From Shewanella sp. MTB7 (GTDB taxonomy: Bacteria > Pseudomonadota > Gammaproteobacteria > Enterobacterales > Shewanellaceae), in assembly GCF_027571385.1 (NCBI RefSeq), contig NZ_CP085636.1:2790001-2854000 (forward strand): 64,000 nt of DNA, given 5' to 3'. A program made the position numbers and the translations under genes. Shown here one piece after another: positions 28,048-36,850 of the stretch (its first letter is position 1; each line of letters begins with the position of its first letter). A model generated the notes under the pieces. The model worked only from the letters and a program-made list of their open reading frames with translations. It was not told the origin of the DNA and ran no database searches.

Positions 28048-28785
28048 CTAACAACCCAATCTTTTCAAAATCTGACTGCCATCTTTCAATTTGCTTGGTA
28101 GCGAATAGGGCACAACCTGCCTCAAATCTGAAATCGATTTCTTCGTTGTACAGTAATCAGTACTGCGAGTTAAAGATTGGCTCATTAAAAATGCGGCTGA
28201 ATTACCTTTATGGTCATATACGATTTTGTAGTAATCGGATGGAATAGAGTGGACCTCATCCGCTTTAGGCAATCCGTCCATTTGCTTGTTGTACAGAGTG
28301 CCAGTAATGACATAAAGGTTTTCTCGAAAGCCTACGGCATCTCTAACCGCTTCTTCTAAATTCTTCCAAGGCCCTTGGTTTAAACCCTTTGCCTGAGGTG
28401 TGATGTTGGATAAATAATTCAACGTTGACCAGTATCTACTTCCTACAAAGCTAGCTAAAGGAGCCTGATGGCCTCGGTCAACACCTAGCTTGTTTGATGC
28501 GTCAGTGTAGTCACCTTTTTCTAACCGCTCATCCTCTTCGAGTAGCGGATTATTTTTCCAGGTGCGATTGGTTGTATTGCCAAAATTCATCACATCCACT
28601 TCATAAGCGACCCAATCAGCGAACTGAGTTTTTTGGCTTTGAGAAAGTGCATACAAACGCTCAAATATTACGACATTGCCTTTAATCTCAAGGCTTGGGC
28701 AACCGATAGGGCAGTTCGGGGTGCGAAACTCAGTAGCTTGTAGAGGTACTGAGAACAGGAAAGCTAGCGTTATCCATTTCTTCAT
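28048..28785 (-). CDS. Secreted DNA/RNA non-specific endonuclease (NucA type)
   Basis: A 245-residue nuclease of the beta-beta-alpha metal family. A signal peptide (MKKWITLAFLFSVPLQA) indicates export. The active-site DRGH lies at residues 103-106 (VDRGHQAPLASF), the usual Asp-Arg-Gly-His box, and a conserved N is found in the LNYLSNITPQ segment that binds the metal. Cysteines near both ends (CPIGC and the final C) may form disulfides. It would degrade extracellular or periplasmic nucleic acid. The gene stands alone, facing the cassette array, with its promoter in the 256-base gap before the KAP gene. Confidence 0.88.
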   Translation of the reverse strand: MKKWITLAFLFSVPLQATEFRTPNCPIGCPSLEIKGNVVIFERLYALSQSQKTQFADWVAYEVDVMNFGNTTNRTWKNNPLLEEDERLEKGDYTDASNKLGVDRGHQAPLASFVGSRYWSTLNYLSNITPQAKGLNQGPWKNLEEAVRDAVGFRENLYVITGTLYNKQMDGLPKADEVHSIPSDYYKIVYDHKGNSAAFLMSQSLTRSTDYCTTKKSISDLRQVVPYSLPSKLKDGSQILKRLGC

Positions 28786-29041
28786 TTTAAGGTCCTTTTA
28801 TTAATGTATAGAGCAAGCTAACACAAACTTTGAGTCGCTTGTATTTTGTTAGAAAAATCAGCTGATTTTTCTCGAATTGGGTTTGATTATAGTTTTATAT
28901 GTGTTTCTTGTTTTAGGTGGGCATTTTTTCTTGAATTTTGAAAATTATTCTTTAAAAATAATGCTTTACTAAAATATGTATAAATGTGAAAATCAAGTAA
29001 TACATAAAAATCAATGCTTTAAAAAACAAAAGTAGGATTTC

Positions 29042-31684
29042 ATGTTCAAACGTTGGTTCGATTTACTTTGTCTATCTGTGGTTGCAGCAACTGCACTATA
29101 TTTTCTCCATCCATTAATTCAAAGTAAAACCTTTTTAGCCTGGACTGATTTTATAACGAAGCAACCATATTTAGTGCAGGCGGCTTTGTACTTTAGTTCT
29201 GGATTATTAATTAAGCAGTTGCTAAATGTAACTGGTGACTACAGCATAGAGCAAGAAAGTCCACTTTATGCTCTAAAACGTCTCAAATATCCTCCAGCCC
29301 GTTATGCCATCTTCTTGGTTGTAATCCATATAATGCTATACCTTCAATTCAGTGATTTATTGGCTTTTACGATGGTATTAACTTTTTCTTCTGAAATGAT
29401 CTTATTGTTAATATTCATTTTACTAGGGATAGTTTGGTGTGGTGGGTTTACTATCCCTTTAAGATGGGTTTATGCGAAATTTAGATCAAATACCGTAGCT
29501 GAGAAACCAGTGGGTACAGTATGCGTTAATCGGATGAGTGATTGGCTTAATACAGATGATTCTAGTCAAAATTTGGATGATGACTTATTAAATAGAAAGG
29601 CATTGGTCGAAAGAATTACTGAAAGGCTAAATAAATCAGGTGGTTGTCATCGTGGTAATCATATGCTTGCTGGTGTGTTTGGTAGTGGTAAATCTAGTGT
29701 TATTCACTTTGTTAAAGATCAACTTAGAAAGGAAAATAAAGAGGAATGGCTATTTTGCACATTTGATAGCTGGGGTCGTATCAAAGATGGTTTACATGGA
29801 CAGAAACTAATTCTTGAAATGATGATTAATGAGATTGGTAGAGTAACAAGTGTTGTAGGGCTACAGGGTCTGCCTGATGCATACCTTGGTGCACTTAGTG
29901 GTCTAGGATCAAATTGGAAACGAGTTGTTTCATTTTTAAAGATAACAAACCTTAATCCAGATAAACAGTTGCAAGAAATCGAGTTTATCCTGAATTGTCT
30001 AGATCTTAAAATGTTAGTTTGTATCGAGGATTTAGATCGTAATAATGACAGTAAAAACCTGGCTAACGAGATTGCTCCTCTATTGGACAGATTAGTTAAA
30101 ATAAAGAATGTAAGCTTTATATTCACAATAGGCTATGAAGAACATTTATCTCCAGTTGTTACGAGAGTAACTCAATATCGAGAAGATTTAGTAATTGATG
30201 GGTTGAAATTAGAAAGTATTCTAACGGATTTTCGGAAGGAGTGCTTTGTTATTATTGACGATTTTAATCCATTGAGTTATATAGATGGAACTAAGAATCC
30301 TGATAGTTGGAAGTTTGTTGAACAGTATGTATCAAGTGCAGACTACGCTTCTACAAATAGAATTTACTTTAACTTTCTTGTCTTATACTTTTCAAGTATA
30401 AGAAGTTTAAAATATATTTTAAGAGATGTCATATACTCATGGGAACATTCAAAACTTGCCGGAGAAGTCAATTTTGATGATTTGCTGTTGATGACGATTT
30501 TGAAGTTTGAAGAGCCTTTAGCTTATGATTTTATTGTTGAAAATAAAAATATCGTCGGAAAAGGGCTCGGTTTATACAATGATAAAATGCTATTGGAACA
30601 GTGGTCTTTAATAGAGGGTGAGTTGAATAACTTAGACTCTGCAAAAGCTATTGTAGGATATATTATTAATTTAAAGTATATGGATAAGTCGGCTAAAATT
30701 GGTGGGTTGAATGATAAATCTGGGTTAATGCAGTGTATCGGGGCTAATCGCGATAAGAAATACCTTAATAGTATAATTGCGAATAGTATAGAATTTGGTG
30801 AGAAAGGAAATTTATCAGACTTTAAAATTGTCAGCTTTATAAAGTATCTATTAGATAATATGCAGGGCTTAAATTTTGATGACGCTATGGGGATATCTTT
30901 GGATAAATATTCACATTTGATTAATCATCCAGACTTCTATAATACGATTAAGCATTTATGTGGAATTATTGATGATAACGTTAAAGATTACTGTATTATA
31001 TTTTCTAGGTTAGCACTTTATGAGCTTGATGTAATTGTACAGTGTCACGCTGGGGGGGGGGATGATAAGAATAAAATAGTAGATGGAAATCAGGTTTTTT
31101 TTAAGTACAGCAACTTGTTAAATCAAGTATTTGAAAGAGTTAAAGGTAAGGTGGAAGGGGACGTTATGTTGATTGATTTATTACAGAAAATAACATCCAA
31201 ACATGTTGATAAATCCTTATGTGATAATTGGTGGGTTACATATCTTGTGACGTCTAACTATAACGTAACACAATATTCAAAAAACCTATTGGAGTGTTTG
31301 TTAAAGCGTGTGCCTTCATTAGATTGTTTACAGTTAGATAATTTAAAGAACATGTTTTATTCTGTTAGGAACGTATGTGGTAGTGATCCCAATACTGCTG
31401 ATTTATTTATTCTGGATTGTATAATAAAATCGAAATTTTCTAATTGTTGTAAGGTTGATCTATTATATTGGGCAGTAAGCGGGCTGGTAGGAAGTAAAAC
31501 TTTTAATTGTTACATCGACAACAAAAAACCTGAGTTTATGTCCATTGTAAATTCTGTAAGTGAAGACGAGTTAATAGGAAAGGATATAAAGTTATTTATA
31601 ATGAAAATTAAAGATAAGTATAATAAAGATAAGCTATTAAAATTTTCTGCGGAAGATAACGATGCCAATTTAGTTACATCTTAA
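29042..31684 (+). CDS. KAP-family membrane P-loop NTPase
   Basis: An 880-residue protein with a hydrophobic N-terminal region (about residues 8-150) containing three to four membrane segments, then a KAP NTPase domain: Walker A GVFGSGKSS at 211-219 and Walker B LVCIEDLDRNN with Asp330. KAP NTPases include PifA, which excludes phage T7, and several defence proteins, so a role in phage exclusion is plausible but inferred. The C-terminal 500 residues are unassigned and AT-rich. AGGATTTC stands just before the ATG. The stop codon lies at the edge of a truncated phage methyltransferase gene on the opposite strand. Confidence 0.8.
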   Translation: MFKRWFDLLCLSVVAATALYFLHPLIQSKTFLAWTDFITKQPYLVQAALYFSSGLLIKQLLNVTGDYSIEQESPLYALKRLKYPPARYAIFLVVIHIMLYLQFSDLLAFTMVLTFSSEMILLLIFILLGIVWCGGFTIPLRWVYAKFRSNTVAEKPVGTVCVNRMSDWLNTDDSSQNLDDDLLNRKALVERITERLNKSGGCHRGNHMLAGVFGSGKSSVIHFVKDQLRKENKEEWLFCTFDSWGRIKDGLHGQKLILEMMINEIGRVTSVVGLQGLPDAYLGALSGLGSNWKRVVSFLKITNLNPDKQLQEIEFILNCLDLKMLVCIEDLDRNNDSKNLANEIAPLLDRLVKIKNVSFIFTIGYEEHLSPVVTRVTQYREDLVIDGLKLESILTDFRKECFVIIDDFNPLSYIDGTKNPDSWKFVEQYVSSADYASTNRIYFNFLVLYFSSIRSLKYILRDVIYSWEHSKLAGEVNFDDLLLMTILKFEEPLAYDFIVENKNIVGKGLGLYNDKMLLEQWSLIEGELNNLDSAKAIVGYIINLKYMDKSAKIGGLNDKSGLMQCIGANRDKKYLNSIIANSIEFGEKGNLSDFKIVSFIKYLLDNMQGLNFDDAMGISLDKYSHLINHPDFYNTIKHLCGIIDDNVKDYCIIFSRLALYELDVIVQCHAGGGDDKNKIVDGNQVFFKYSNLLNQVFERVKGKVEGDVMLIDLLQKITSKHVDKSLCDNWWVTYLVTSNYNVTQYSKNLLECLLKRVPSLDCLQLDNLKNMFYSVRNVCGSDPNTADLFILDCIIKSKFSNCCKVDLLYWAVSGLVGSKTFNCYIDNKKPEFMSIVNSVSEDELIGKDIKLFIMKIKDKYNKDKLLKFSAEDNDANLVTS

Positions 31685-31864
31685 AAGTTAGCGCATTTAC
31701 TATTTTGGGCATCAGAGAAAATATCATGCACTAAAGGACCAAACTTAGCGTTAATCCCCCCAGAACAGCGCTGCTGGCGTTTGCCATTGGTCGCCCACTT
31801 CCTTTAGAAGGTGTGTGGGTTGTTGTTTTAGTTGCTCAAGTCGCTGCACATAGGGATTAGTCAT
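31681..31864 (-). pseudogene. Truncated, frameshifted phage N6-adenine methyltransferase (Dam-like) remnant
   Basis: Reading from ATG 31864, the frame gives a 37-residue peptide ending LFWGD at a G6 run. With one G less it continues as LFWGINAKFGPLVHDIFSDAQ... to ANF and a stop at 31681. That matches the start of phage-type Dam enzymes (VGDQWQTPxxLFWGINxxFGP... with a conserved Asp and Cys-rich turn), whose next residues would be the TAEDN box, missing here. The gene is cut where the KAP gene ends. The start overlaps the preceding gene's stop as TAATG, as do others in this operon, so this was the last gene of the leftward operon. Confidence 0.65.
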
Positions 31865-32271
31865 TACTTCACTCCTACAAGTTCATTGCGTTGAGTGGTG
31901 TTAAGTTGATCCGAGTCGATCCACTTTGGTGTTACTTGTTGAATCACCCATTCATAGATAGCTTTTTTAGTTTTAGGGTTCACTTTCCCAGTATCTATTC
32001 TATGCCTAATACTTAAGTCTCTATGAAGCTCTTGCTTGTTCGCTAGCTCGATATACGTGTTACATAAGGTTGGCGTTGATAGTGAATAGCTCAAGCGAAC
32101 GGCTTTCATTTTCTTAAACTTGATAAGGGTATTCCGTTTAACCAGCGCTTCATATTCGTCTTCAGTTAGCTCTTTGGCAGGCTTACCTTTGACCTTTTTA
32201 CCGAATCTTTTGGTTGTTTTAAGGGCATCTTTCTTAGCTGCTGTCATTGAAATACCGTATACGTAGAACAT
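31864..32271 (-). CDS. Phage early hypothetical protein, 135 residues
   Basis: A basic early-operon protein not matched to a known family. It has a lysine-rich N-terminal segment (AAKKDALKTTKRFGKKVKGKPAKEL) and a C-terminal half with helical segments (LSIRHRIDTGKVNPKTKKAIYEWVIQQ). The start has a good GGAGG. It overlaps the damaged methyltransferase by one base and follows the small protein below, so it belongs to the leftward recombination operon. Confidence 0.65.
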   Translation of the reverse strand: MFYVYGISMTAAKKDALKTTKRFGKKVKGKPAKELTEDEYEALVKRNTLIKFKKMKAVRLSYSLSTPTLCNTYIELANKQELHRDLSIRHRIDTGKVNPKTKKAIYEWVIQQVTPKWIDSDQLNTTQRNELVGVK

Positions 32272-32283
32272 AACGCCTCCTAA

Positions 32284-32469
32284 TCAACATTGAAGCAGGA
32301 TTGCATTGAGCTTCTGGGCATGAAGAATGGCTTTGTCCTTTTGACTGACAAAGCGTCCCCCAAGTAAAATCCAGCCGTGTTTATGTGCTTTCACTGTCGC
32401 TTTACCGACGAGAATATCGCCATGCTCACATTTATCTTCAGGCGGTATTTCGACGACGTTTGATGTCAT
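32284..32469 (-). CDS. Phage early hypothetical protein, 61 residues
   Basis: A small protein with IPPEDKCEHGDILVGKATVKAHKHGWILLGGRFV and no recognised domain. It has scattered Cys and His but no zinc-finger spacing. The start at 32469 makes a TAATG overlap with the AlpA-like gene upstream; an in-frame ATG at 32499 would overlap that gene by 31 bases and is less likely. Confidence 0.6.
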   Translation of the reverse strand: MTSNVVEIPPEDKCEHGDILVGKATVKAHKHGWILLGGRFVSQKDKAILHAQKLNAILLQC

Positions 32470-32690
32470 TAGAACGTTTGTGTTTCTTGCTCTACCCATG
32501 AGATCACCTCCGATAGTCTGTAGCGACCAGGGAAAGGCTCGGTTGTTGTTTCTGGGAACCCTGGCTTTTCTGCGAGTCGATAAACCGTACTTCTGCTTAT
32601 CCCAAGCACTCGGGCTAGTTGAGTCTTGTTGAAATACTCTTGTGTACTAGATCCTTTCTCTTTGTGAGCTTTGAGTTCTTTATCAAACAT
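32469..32690 (-). CDS. AlpA/excisionase-like DNA-binding protein
   Basis: A 73-residue helix-turn-helix protein. The FNKTQLARVLGISRSTVYRLAEKPGFPE segment is a MerR/AlpA-type winged helix that ends in the typical YRLSEVISWVEQ. AlpA-like proteins act as excisionases or as activators of integrase genes, so this could direct excision with the integrase 14 kb away. That pairing is inferred. It is expressed within the leftward phage operon, which is repressed by the immunity repressor. Confidence 0.75.
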   Translation of the reverse strand: MFDKELKAHKEKGSSTQEYFNKTQLARVLGISRSTVYRLAEKPGFPETTTEPFPGRYRLSEVISWVEQETQTF

Positions 32691-32741
32691 GGTTCTCTCC
32701 TTACGGTATTTAGGTCAGAGGCTGCAATTGGCAGCTAGAAT

Positions 32742-33674
32742 TCAGGCCACTTCACCTGTTTCGGTATCTACAGGAGCAAACTCACGCTGACGTTTTTTAA
32801 AGTCGGCACCTAAGCTTTTGCGCTCCTCAGGGGTAATGAGACTGGCTTTAAATTTCTTTGCGACTTCAAAGCCGACTTCGTTGAGTTCATCAAGATTGCT
32901 CACTGATAGAATTGCCAATACCAGTTCATCAAATACACGATTGTTCTTCTCAACTGGATCTATGACGTCACCGCTTAGGACTTGGTCTAACTTGGATTTA
33001 TGGCCGTTGCTGTTTGCTTGCGGGTTAAGTTCACGCTCTTTAATAGGGGAGACTTGCAGTTCATCACTTGAGTACACACCCAAAATCACGGCTGGTGCGT
33101 AAAGGCGAGCCCAGTATTTTACGGCTAAATATGCGGCCTGTTGTTTTGGGGCCGTCATCCATAAAGGGGAATTCTTAGTGGTCACATTGGCAGGGAATAG
33201 GGGCTCTCCCCATTGGATCTCTGTTTCGCCAGCAAGTATGGCCCCCACTTGAACCCAGCTGTCTGGCGTGATCTTGGTGCCTTTGTTAACATTGACGCCT
33301 GCAGTATTACTCGATACGACGCCTACATTGTCACCGTCAACTTGCCAACCGCCACCATATTGATAGTGGAAACGTCCATTTATGGCTTTGCTTGAAGAAA
33401 TCACAGCATTAACTAATTGTGCTTCGTAACCTAAGACACCGTTAACCAAATGGGTTTTCTGTGCGACGGCGTAAGGGTTCATTTTCCACTGCGCGGCTTG
33501 CATCACGATTGCCATACAATCGGCGGGAGATCCTTGAAGATGTTTAGGGACGGTCACTTTTCCTTCACTCATAAGGTGGGCTAAGTTGCTCATCTGCTGC
33601 ATAGCTTCAATGTTCAACACCATGTCGGTAGTGCTGGCGATGCTAGGGCGATCTATTGCTATTTGATTATCCAT
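32742..33674 (-). CDS. recT: RecT-family single-strand annealing protein
   Basis: A 310-residue recombinase that coats single-stranded DNA and anneals it to complements. It matches the RecT family in DCMAIVMQAAQWKMNPYAVAQKTHLVNGVLGYEAQLVNAVI, the core strand-exchange region. The C-terminus is charged and ends ETGEVA. It starts at the last base of the exonuclease gene (TAATG) and works with it: the nuclease makes 3' tails that RecT coats. In the phage it serves concatemer formation. Confidence 0.93.
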   Translation of the reverse strand: MDNQIAIDRPSIASTTDMVLNIEAMQQMSNLAHLMSEGKVTVPKHLQGSPADCMAIVMQAAQWKMNPYAVAQKTHLVNGVLGYEAQLVNAVISSSKAINGRFHYQYGGGWQVDGDNVGVVSSNTAGVNVNKGTKITPDSWVQVGAILAGETEIQWGEPLFPANVTTKNSPLWMTAPKQQAAYLAVKYWARLYAPAVILGVYSSDELQVSPIKERELNPQANSNGHKSKLDQVLSGDVIDPVEKNNRVFDELVLAILSVSNLDELNEVGFEVAKKFKASLITPEERKSLGADFKKRQREFAPVDTETGEVA

Positions 33675-34900
33675 TATGCTGCGTGCTCCATGTTGTTTTC
33701 AGCTTCAAGCTGTTCGAGTTCATCTAATTCCCAGTTATTGAGTGAAACCATAACGGCTTCGTTGGTGTATGCAGGCCAGATGTTTGATTCCATGCATTGG
33801 GCTAGTTCGCGCATGGCTTTACGATATTTGAGATAGCCGAGGCGTTTTGTTTTAACGTTAAACACAACGGGTGCAGTGATAACAAAGGGTCGGCTTGACT
33901 CAATAACGAAAAAGACAAATTCATTGGCACCACTCACATCGGTATAGAGGGCGTCTTGAATGTGGTAACCAAGCTTCTTGGCTTTAGCACCAAAGAAACG
34001 TGGATCTGCACTGGCGTCACTTTTGAGATCAACAATCAGATCGTCAATTTGATAATCGGGACGGCATTTGATTATCAAGCCCGTTTTATCGCGTTTAAAG
34101 ATGCTGCGTTCAGCAACACCCCCAGTTGATAGGGCTTTAGCGGTAGGGTTGGATTTAAGCGATTGACGTAAGATGGGCATATCGTCCCATTGATCTTGAG
34201 TCAGTACTATTTGCCCAGCTTCATCTGCATCTGCTTTAACTGCTTTCCAGTCGTTACCAGCACGGCGCTTAATGCTGTCTGGTTGACGAACGTAGCTGCT
34301 ATCGAATAACCAAGGTTCAAGGACAACGGTATGTATTGCTTTCCCCATATCGAAGTATGATTTTTCGCTTTGTGGGATAAGCCCATCGATATACTTGGCT
34401 TTGTACTTTTGTGGACATTCGATGAATAGCTTTAGTTTGCTGCAGCTGACACCAATAACGGCGTGATAAGTGGTGTCGGGTAAGTCATCGATGATGAGCT
34501 TTTCACCTAGCTTTAATAGCTCTAAACGGGCATTAAGGCTATCGACTGTCCAGTGACATTGAGTCATAAAACCGGCAAAGGGATCATCTTGTTCAGTCAG
34601 TTGAACGTGAACCTCTTCCTTTATTACAGTTGTTTCGGTATCCGCTGTGTCAGTAACGGTAATGTCTGCATCTTCATCAGTGACTTCAACAAAAGAAGAA
34701 GCGATGTTCTTTTTAAAATGACTTCGGTTGTAATCTTCACTTCTCAAAAACGCTTCTGCAGTGCGTTCGGCCTCGGCCAGTTCGTTAGCATCCACGATAT
34801 ATGACAGCTCGAAGATATTTTTAGGTGCCTTAGCCATGGGTTTGAAAGTGAGTTTAAAGCGTTTGAGAGTGAGCATTGAGCTAGTCATAGTCGACTCCAT
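33674..34900 (-). CDS. RecE-like exonuclease (PD-(D/E)XK)
   Basis: A 408-residue protein whose C-terminal two thirds is a RecE/DUF3799 exonuclease domain. GKAIHTVVLEP, RPDYQIDDLIVDLKSDASADP (the catalytic D...DLK) and YHIQDALYTDV give the expected nuclease core. It would resect double-strand ends 5' to 3' as partner of RecT. The N-terminal 130 residues are acidic and less conserved. Start ATG 34900 overlaps the preceding gene by 20 bases. Confidence 0.9.
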   Translation of the reverse strand: MESTMTSSMLTLKRFKLTFKPMAKAPKNIFELSYIVDANELAEAERTAEAFLRSEDYNRSHFKKNIASSFVEVTDEDADITVTDTADTETTVIKEEVHVQLTEQDDPFAGFMTQCHWTVDSLNARLELLKLGEKLIIDDLPDTTYHAVIGVSCSKLKLFIECPQKYKAKYIDGLIPQSEKSYFDMGKAIHTVVLEPWLFDSSYVRQPDSIKRRAGNDWKAVKADADEAGQIVLTQDQWDDMPILRQSLKSNPTAKALSTGGVAERSIFKRDKTGLIIKCRPDYQIDDLIVDLKSDASADPRFFGAKAKKLGYHIQDALYTDVSGANEFVFFVIESSRPFVITAPVVFNVKTKRLGYLKYRKAMRELAQCMESNIWPAYTNEAVMVSLNNWELDELEQLEAENNMEHAA

Positions 34901-35234
34901 TATCTAGTTGGGCCTGTAGCAAATCAGGTGCGATAACGTTGGCAAGGCGATTGAGCTCAGTGTCAATGATTGACTCGACAGCTGAATTCATTCTGTTTGA
35001 ATAATGTTCTAGGTAGGCGGTTGTAACGACTTGCTGCAATTCCCCATCTTCAGCCAGCGACTCAATCACGGTATAAATGCTGTGTCCTTCAACGGTTTCG
35101 CCTAAATCAAAGAGTTTCAAAATCCATTCGGCTTTTGCTGAGATAGCTTCTGACTTAGCTTCTTGATAGCAGCTTTGTGTAAGTCGGCAGTTTTCTGATG
35201 AATAGCTGAGTTCTTGCATGCGATTAAGCAACAT
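34881..35234 (-). CDS. Phage early hypothetical protein, 117 residues
   Basis: A mostly helical, acidic protein with no recognised family. It lies between the first early gene and the exonuclease, sharing bases with both. Its ATG 35234 is preceded by GGAGG inside the upstream gene, which supports this start over ATG 35219. Probably a helper of the early recombination operon; that is context only. Confidence 0.6.
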   Translation of the reverse strand: MLLNRMQELSYSSENCRLTQSCYQEAKSEAISAKAEWILKLFDLGETVEGHSIYTVIESLAEDGELQQVVTTAYLEHYSNRMNSAVESIIDTELNRLANVIAPDLLQAQLDNGVDYD

Positions 35235-35559
35235 GTTGACCTCCAGTTACAAAAGGAAATTGGCTAGTGGTGTTATTTACAGCGTCATAAATTGAGATTT
35301 GATAATTCTGCGAGCTAACTCTGAGGCCAAAATCATCCCCAAGCTTTCCTTTGCAATCAAAGTATTCGCTGTCAAACATTTGTGATGGGTGATTGATATA
35401 CAAATGCTTTGAAAGTGCTTTAGCTCTTTGAATCACTCTGTGGCAATTGGTTAATGGATCTTTATTCCTACTCGCCATAAGGCATGCAAAGCGAAGTGAA
35501 AGTAATAGGCGAAACTCTATCTTCTCTTTTTCCGTTTTTGGGGTTGTAGTTAAAATCAT
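35224..35559 (-). CDS. Phage early hypothetical protein, 111 residues
   Basis: First gene of the leftward operon, with a helical N-terminus (KTEKEKIEFRLLLSLRFACLMASRNKDPL) and no known domain. The start has GAGGATG upstream. The promoter should lie just beyond, next to the two operator sites at 35586 and 35620, making this the leftward equivalent of a lambda pL transcript. Confidence 0.6.
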   Translation of the reverse strand: MILTTTPKTEKEKIEFRLLLSLRFACLMASRNKDPLTNCHRVIQRAKALSKHLYINHPSQMFDSEYFDCKGKLGDDFGLRVSSQNYQISIYDAVNNTTSQFPFVTGGQHVA

Positions 35560-35585
35560 CTCATCCTCACGTTTTGTATTTTAAT

Positions 35586-35632
35586 ATACATAATGTATGT
35601 TCGCAGTTTGAGTTTGTCAATACAATATGTAT
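35586..35632. promoter_or_regulatory. Left operator region (two repressor sites)
   Basis: Two copies of the 13-base palindrome ATACA-N3-TGTAT lie at 35586-35598 (centre TAA) and 35620-35632 (centre ATA), between the leftward early operon and the small plus-strand gene. The same palindrome occurs next to the repressor gene at 37366 and 37449, with a half-matching third at 37394. Confidence 0.8.
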
Positions 35633-35713
35633 AATGAATGTGTTTATGGTTTCAGGCAGCCTTAAAAGTTGGTACGATTTGATCTAGTTTGATTAAATAA
35701 GAGTAAATAATTT

Positions 35714-35983
35714 ATGAATGTAACAGTCGTGGGAATACATAATGTTGCTGTGAGTTTGGTGGAAGAGGAAAGCTCTAAACCTGAGATAGATAACACAAGT
35801 TCAACATCAACCAAGCCATCGAGTTCTGAAGACTCTGTTACTTTATCCAGTGAGGCTATTTCTCTTTTAGAGCTAGAGGTAAATATGATGGGGAATGGAA
35901 GCGGGAATGAACCACCAAGCATAAATAAACCTTTAGTATCAGAGATTAAAGGGAATGGGAGTGGGAATGAACCACCTAATTAA
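35714..35983 (+). CDS. Small Ser/Asn-rich protein with GNGSGNEPP repeats
   Basis: An 89-residue protein of unknown function with a serine-rich middle and two copies of GNGSGNEPP near the end, the last just before the stop. No signal peptide or membrane helix. A VTLSSEAISLLELE stretch recalls small flagellar or regulatory proteins, but this is too weak to name. No ribosome binding site is clear. It stands inside the immunity region, downstream of the left operators, so it could be made in the lysogen. Confidence 0.45.
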   Translation: MNVTVVGIHNVAVSLVEEESSKPEIDNTSSTSTKPSSSEDSVTLSSEAISLLELEVNMMGNGSGNEPPSINKPLVSEIKGNGSGNEPPN

Positions 35984-36026
35984 TTATTAAATACTTCTAT
36001 CGGTCCTATTCTAAGTGGGGTGTACT

Positions 36027-36524
36027 GTGAATAATGGAATATGGAATTTAGCTCTTTATCAGAATGGGCTTATGATTTTTATTGGATATGTTTTTTGTTT
36101 TATTTTTTGGCTATTTAAAAATCGAACCGTAAATTCATTTTTTATTTGCTTCATGGTTTGGGTTTTCGCAAACTTGCTAATGAATATCATTGAACCATCT
36201 TTGTATCGAGCAACGGGGAATGTTCATTTAGACCGATTTATATGGTATTTTAGTTTTGCATTTATCGATTTTATAGCTATTTATACCATTTATAGATGGC
36301 ATAAATTTGAAAAGTTGAATTACAATCGTGACAGTATTGTAGTATGTTTGCTGTTAGCTATTTTAATGTTTTTACAGATGGTGAGATATATTGAGCGGCA
36401 AGTATTTGGTAGTGATCTATTAAAGGTTATTTACAGTGAGGGGATTCCACTGTTAAATACATTTGCTCTTGTTTATCTTATGTTTTCTTCAACATTACAG
36501 GGAAGGAAGTTGAAAAATGTTTAA
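36027..36524 (+). CDS. Membrane protein in the immunity region, ~165 residues
   Basis: An integral membrane protein with about five hydrophobic segments (GLMIFIGYVFCFIFWLF, FFICFMVWVFANLLMNI, FIWYFSFAFIDFIAIYTIY, VVCLLLAILMFLQMV, LLNTFALVYLMF). No known family. The start is GTG 36027, after GGGGT. It pairs with the next gene, which begins inside its last codons. In lambda this place holds rexB/rexA, so a superinfection-exclusion role is a fair inference. Confidence 0.6.
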   Translation: MNNGIWNLALYQNGLMIFIGYVFCFIFWLFKNRTVNSFFICFMVWVFANLLMNIIEPSLYRATGNVHLDRFIWYFSFAFIDFIAIYTIYRWHKFEKLNYNRDSIVVCLLLAILMFLQMVRYIERQVFGSDLLKVIYSEGIPLLNTFALVYLMFSSTLQGRKLKNV

Positions 36525-36825
36525 TATAATCACTGTCTCCATCTTCGTTGTCTTCTTTACCTTTGCATTGTATTTTATTTTTAGAATAGTTCAAAAGACT
36601 GATATTACATGTTTAGTTGATGATGAAAGTGTGAGTACTGGCGTAAATTGTGAACATTACTATAGCGAACTAATTAAAATAGCGATGGATAGGGCTGCTG
36701 CAGAAGAATATAATGATAATATAGTGGAGTATATGCGAACTCTAAAGTTATGTGATGAACGCTTAATAGCGGTCTCAAAAAGAGTTAGGGCCGCTAATAA
36801 GTTACACCTAAGGAATGCTAGTTAA
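36517..36825 (+). CDS. Small membrane-anchored protein, 102 residues
   Basis: One N-terminal membrane helix (IITVSIFVVFFTFALYFIFRIV) followed by a charged, helical cytoplasmic or periplasmic tail (MDRAAAEEYNDNIVEYMRTLKLCDERLIAV). Overlaps the previous gene by eight bases, so it is co-translated with it. Function unknown; the pair may act as a lysogenic membrane module. It converges on the repressor gene. Confidence 0.55.
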   Translation: MFNIITVSIFVVFFTFALYFIFRIVQKTDITCLVDDESVSTGVNCEHYYSELIKIAMDRAAAEEYNDNIVEYMRTLKLCDERLIAVSKRVRAANKLHLRNAS

Positions 36826-36850
36826 AGGAACATGACAACCTAGAAAGTTT

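Noticed and set aside
31751..31864. Independent 37-residue protein on the minus strand
   Set aside because: The start and overlap are real, but the sequence is the broken front of a methyltransferase that continues in another frame, so it is listed as a pseudogene.
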